DNA of 64,000 bases from Strigamia acuminata (Eukaryota > Arthropoda > Chilopoda > Geophilomorpha > Linotaeniidae). The translations under genes were made by a program, and so were the position numbers. Position 1 is the first letter of the stretch; each line of letters opens with the position of its first letter. Shown here piece after piece: positions 61,007 through 64,000 of this stretch. The notes under the pieces are model-generated. The model did no database searches. It was not told the DNA's origin and worked only from the letters and a program-made list of their open reading frames with translations. Location: the NCBI GenBank assembly GCA_949358305.1, contig OX442317.1, positions 5,398,186-5,462,185 on the forward strand, written 5' to 3'.

Positions 61007-64000
61007 ACTTTTTTCGACTAAACAGCATTTTAAACACAAAATGTATTTTGAAATGCATTGGGTTTCACGAGAATGCGTTGTTTTGTAATACATTTTTGTG
61101 TACTATTGTTAAATGTATTACGAAATGAATTCCCAATATTTTTATTTGTCAAATACATTTTCAAAATGTATTTTTTCAATTGTATTATGAAATAATATAC
61201 TTAATTCCGCGAAGTGCTATACATTTTGGAATGCAAGGAACGTAGTCAAGTTCAAAATATCTTGAAAATATTGAATATTTGACAAACTCTATGACAACCA
61301 ATTGCTATTAATTACATAACGACATGATTCAACCTATTAAACCAAACAACTGCACATTTTCTATAGGAAGTGTGTGGGAACATGATTGCTAATGCGAATT
61401 GCGATCGTAAATTAGTAGCGAGATTCAAATGTTCGCATCACTTTTACGATTGGAAAAGCTGCAATTTCATTTCTCTAACAAATGAAATGATGTCGGTACA
61501 AATTCCGGTGACACCGTAATGGCCCAACTTGCAAGATTCAGGCGGGTAATCTAGCACTTACCTCGATTCGCGGACCAAGACCACTACCTGCATTATACCG
61601 AACGATTTATGTTGCAGTTTGCCCTCTCGGATGTAGCTTATACAAGCGGTGAATACAAAGCTGTTGAATATATCCATTTCTCTTTCATCTAACTCATTTT
61701 TCTTGTAAACTACGCGCAATTTATAGTCAGAAATTGATTGCCAGGTCTCGCACTATCCTTAACCGAACTATTTATTATCGTAATCGAGTTGAACGCGATT
61801 TTCGTGACAGTTTTCTAGTTACTGCATTCTCTTATTTAAAAAAATATGAACGGAAATTGCGAGTTTTTAACGGCGCTCGGGTGGAAAGCTCAGGGACACC
61901 GCATACGTTAGGCTTAACCTTTGAGTTTGTAAGTCTTAAATCGGGACTAATGTGCTTTCTTAAGCGCACCACAACTATCATAAGTTCATAACCAACAAAA
62001 TATGAACTTTAATTTGCCGTAACATTGTGTTCATAATTGAAATGAAATTGCGGAGAATTAATTCAAATACGCTCGTTAATTTCACCCGAAAATTAAATGT
62101 TCTGGAAACTAGGAGTTGCAACATTTCCTTTCTTTCTTTTTCATTAAAAAAATTACGTCACTTCACAAAGTGGCAAAACCATCCAAAGTGGTTTTCATTT
62201 TCCTTTCTTTCTTGTTCACACTAAAGTGCTTATTGCAATGTTTTTTCCTCCTCACCTTGTCTGGTGCGCAACCATTAGTCCCTTATAGTATATTGCTCTA
62301 TTCCCCAATCTTGTTTTACTTCTAATAAAGCTGTCGTAACATCTGTATTATGAAATGTTTGCATCTGCACTCTTTTTTCGGGCGAAAACTCAGCGTCTAA
62401 TATTTAATTAATGTCGTGAGAATCTTTTAGGAAACACAAACTGCTGTATGATTCACACCTAACTTACATCCAAACAAAATTCACCCTTAAAGCTGTAACA
62501 AGTCATAAAACGAGTCAATATACACAACTTTTCTATATCTACACACATTTTAACGTCACATTTCACATTAACTCAATCAATTGCTCATATTCCAGAGAAA
62601 AAATTTATTTTATGACATTTCGTTGTGACGCAGGTGAAAACCGCGAGGTCAAAGAAAATATAAAACCAGCGAATAATAAAACAAAAGGGAATTGTACAAT
62701 TCCAAATCCGCATTTTTGTGATAAAAGAAAAATCCCGCTTTTGTTATCACTTTATCATCACAAAACATCTGTTTTATTTATCACCTAATTAATCCGAGCA
62801 CTCGAAACACCATTACGGCATTAAAATCTATATTAAAAACAAATAAACTCATAAAAATCAAGTACCAACAAACTTTAACTCCTGAACAACACGCAAACAG
62901 TAGAGCCCGAACTCTTTAATGAAATGTGAGTTGGAGTGAGAAACCAACGAGTGGCTTTCATCAGAAAAAGCAGTTATAGATAAAAGAAAATAGCGAGTGG
63001 ACACAAAAGAGGTAAATGGACAATATCAGCAGGGATTAATGGAACACGCGTGTCCGACTTACAATAGACTACTTTCGAAACAAGACCCCGCTCGAAAAGA
63101 TAATTAAAAATTTAAACAAAAAAAAAAAATTATTACTATAAGTTATGGTTATAAAAAGTTTGGAATTTAATGCCGGAAAATTTGCAGCGACAAATTCGCT
63201 CTCATCTCGTTGGTAACATCGACTTTAAAATGGCTAATTGAATTAATGAAGGGCACAGCTGACACGCGACAGCAATAACAAAAGGCACGCTCCCTCTTGC
63301 GGTCGCAGTTTAAAATTAAAACAATGGAGGGTCGCGTTATTATTCAATAGAAGAAAATGTGCGCCAATTAAGAAACAATCGTGACGAGGAATGAAATGCG
63401 GGGATGAAGAGGTTCTAACGCGGCGATCAACAGGTGCGAGAAATACGGAGTTTTGAGTTTATACTCGCGGTCCATTTCTCGTGAGACGCGCGCGTTTCTT
63501 GGCAACTGTCACCCAGATATATAACAATAGATCCCGTGCTGAAAGGCGGACGGGTCGTGGCGAAGAAAGAAGCTGTTCGCCTTCATTTTTTGCTTCATTC
63601 TATTTTTTTTTTATTTTTTATTTTTTATTTTTATTATCGAGATCCGCCTTAGAAGAAAATTGAAGACAGCTGACAGATACACCTTTTATGCAAAATAGGA
63701 GGCGACAGGTTCATCTTGCCTTAACATCAAATGAGAAACGCGTTTACATGAGATTCTAAAGAATAAAAAAATAAAAATGTTGATGTTGATGTTGCACGTG
63801 TTAGATCTTCTCGTGGCACTAATGGCAACAAGTTGCACACAATTAGCGTCAATGATTTGCGTTTTACGTTATTTAATCACGATAAACTCGAGAGAGTTTT
63901 TGTTTTTTTTGTTTTTAAATGTAAATTAAGACTTTGGTCCAGTTAAAAATCAATAAAAATATCAATTTCCATACTGTTGTGATTTTTCAATCTGATTTTT
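60084..64000. other. Right flank, no complete gene
   Basis: AT-rich non-coding sequence. It contains the two probable terminal exons listed separately, an AATA microsatellite at about 60978-61008, and several copies of a TGTATTAYGAAAT-like motif around 61.1-62.4 kb. A single GTAAGT donor on the minus strand near 61560 follows an open stretch (LVRES) and might be another exon of the same gene. Nothing more can be supported. Confidence 0.4.
60715..60913 (-). CDS. Likely 3' terminal exons of a gene entering from the right
   Basis: Two short minus-strand exons join in frame. 60913-60871 encodes IINDDVSADGSDGN, followed by a GTATGC donor, and 60740-60715 completes D-EDESSSK and a stop after a TTTCCAG acceptor. 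Together they form an acidic serine-rich tail. A coding-strand AATAAA lies about 130 bp downstream. The upstream coding part was not found and may lie beyond 64 kb. Tentative. Confidence 0.3.

Overview
The window is nuclear DNA of an AT-rich arthropod, most likely an insect and probably a beetle close to Tribolium. The evidence is many spliced genes with short GT-AG introns (often 45-75 bp), a DH31 neuropeptide precursor, fatty acyl-CoA reductase and insect-type housekeeping genes. The species call is inference. Exon borders were read by eye from splice signals and reading-frame continuity. For most genes the exon lengths add up to an intact frame.

Layout. 1-5.6 kb: no convincing gene, with a 21-bp minisatellite and two short inverted-repeat elements. 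5.6-7.1 kb (-): kynurenine formamidase. 8.3-8.7 kb (+): an unrecognised 90-aa secreted peptide precursor behind a TATA box. 11.9-13.7 kb (+): DH31. 15.1-18.0 kb: thymidylate synthase (-), RpS16 (+) and a small mitochondrial membrane protein (-). 18.2-21.8 kb: a 3.4-kb block with a 62-bp satellite between identical 49-bp direct repeats. 22.0-22.6 kb (+): myotrophin. 23.6-26.0 kb (-): fatty acyl-CoA reductase. 28.0-28.8 kb (+): NEDD8 E2 (UBE2M). 29.5-34.7 kb (-): importin-7. 35.0-35.9 kb (-): RpS13. 37.6-39.9 kb (+): NDR kinase (tricornered). 40.8-41.0 kb: 41-bp GC-rich array. 41.6-43.3 kb (+): leucine-rich protein. 43.9-47.8 kb (+): two related coiled-coil proteins with a strict 22-residue period. 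48.6-49.5 kb (+): an NRIP-like inactive retropepsin-fold protein. 49.7-51.0 kb (+): a ZnT1-like protein with altered metal-site residues. 51.7-52.4 kb (-): an acidic disordered protein. 52.6-52.9 kb (+): COMMD6. 53.1-55.0 kb (-): ITFG2. 56.1-58.4 kb (+): a compact myosin-light-chain-kinase-like kinase. 59.1-60.1 kb (+): APIP. 60.7-60.9 kb (-): the likely 3' end of a gene entering from the right. The rest to 64 kb has no gene I can support.

The genes do not form one pathway. They are a typical dense cluster of housekeeping genes (translation, nuclear import, neddylation, nucleotide and methionine metabolism, nutrient signalling) with shared divergent promoters and close tail-to-tail ends, next to a sparse neuropeptide region. 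The least explained items are the paired 22-residue-repeat proteins, the secreted peptide precursor, the satellite block and the two degenerate-active-site proteins.
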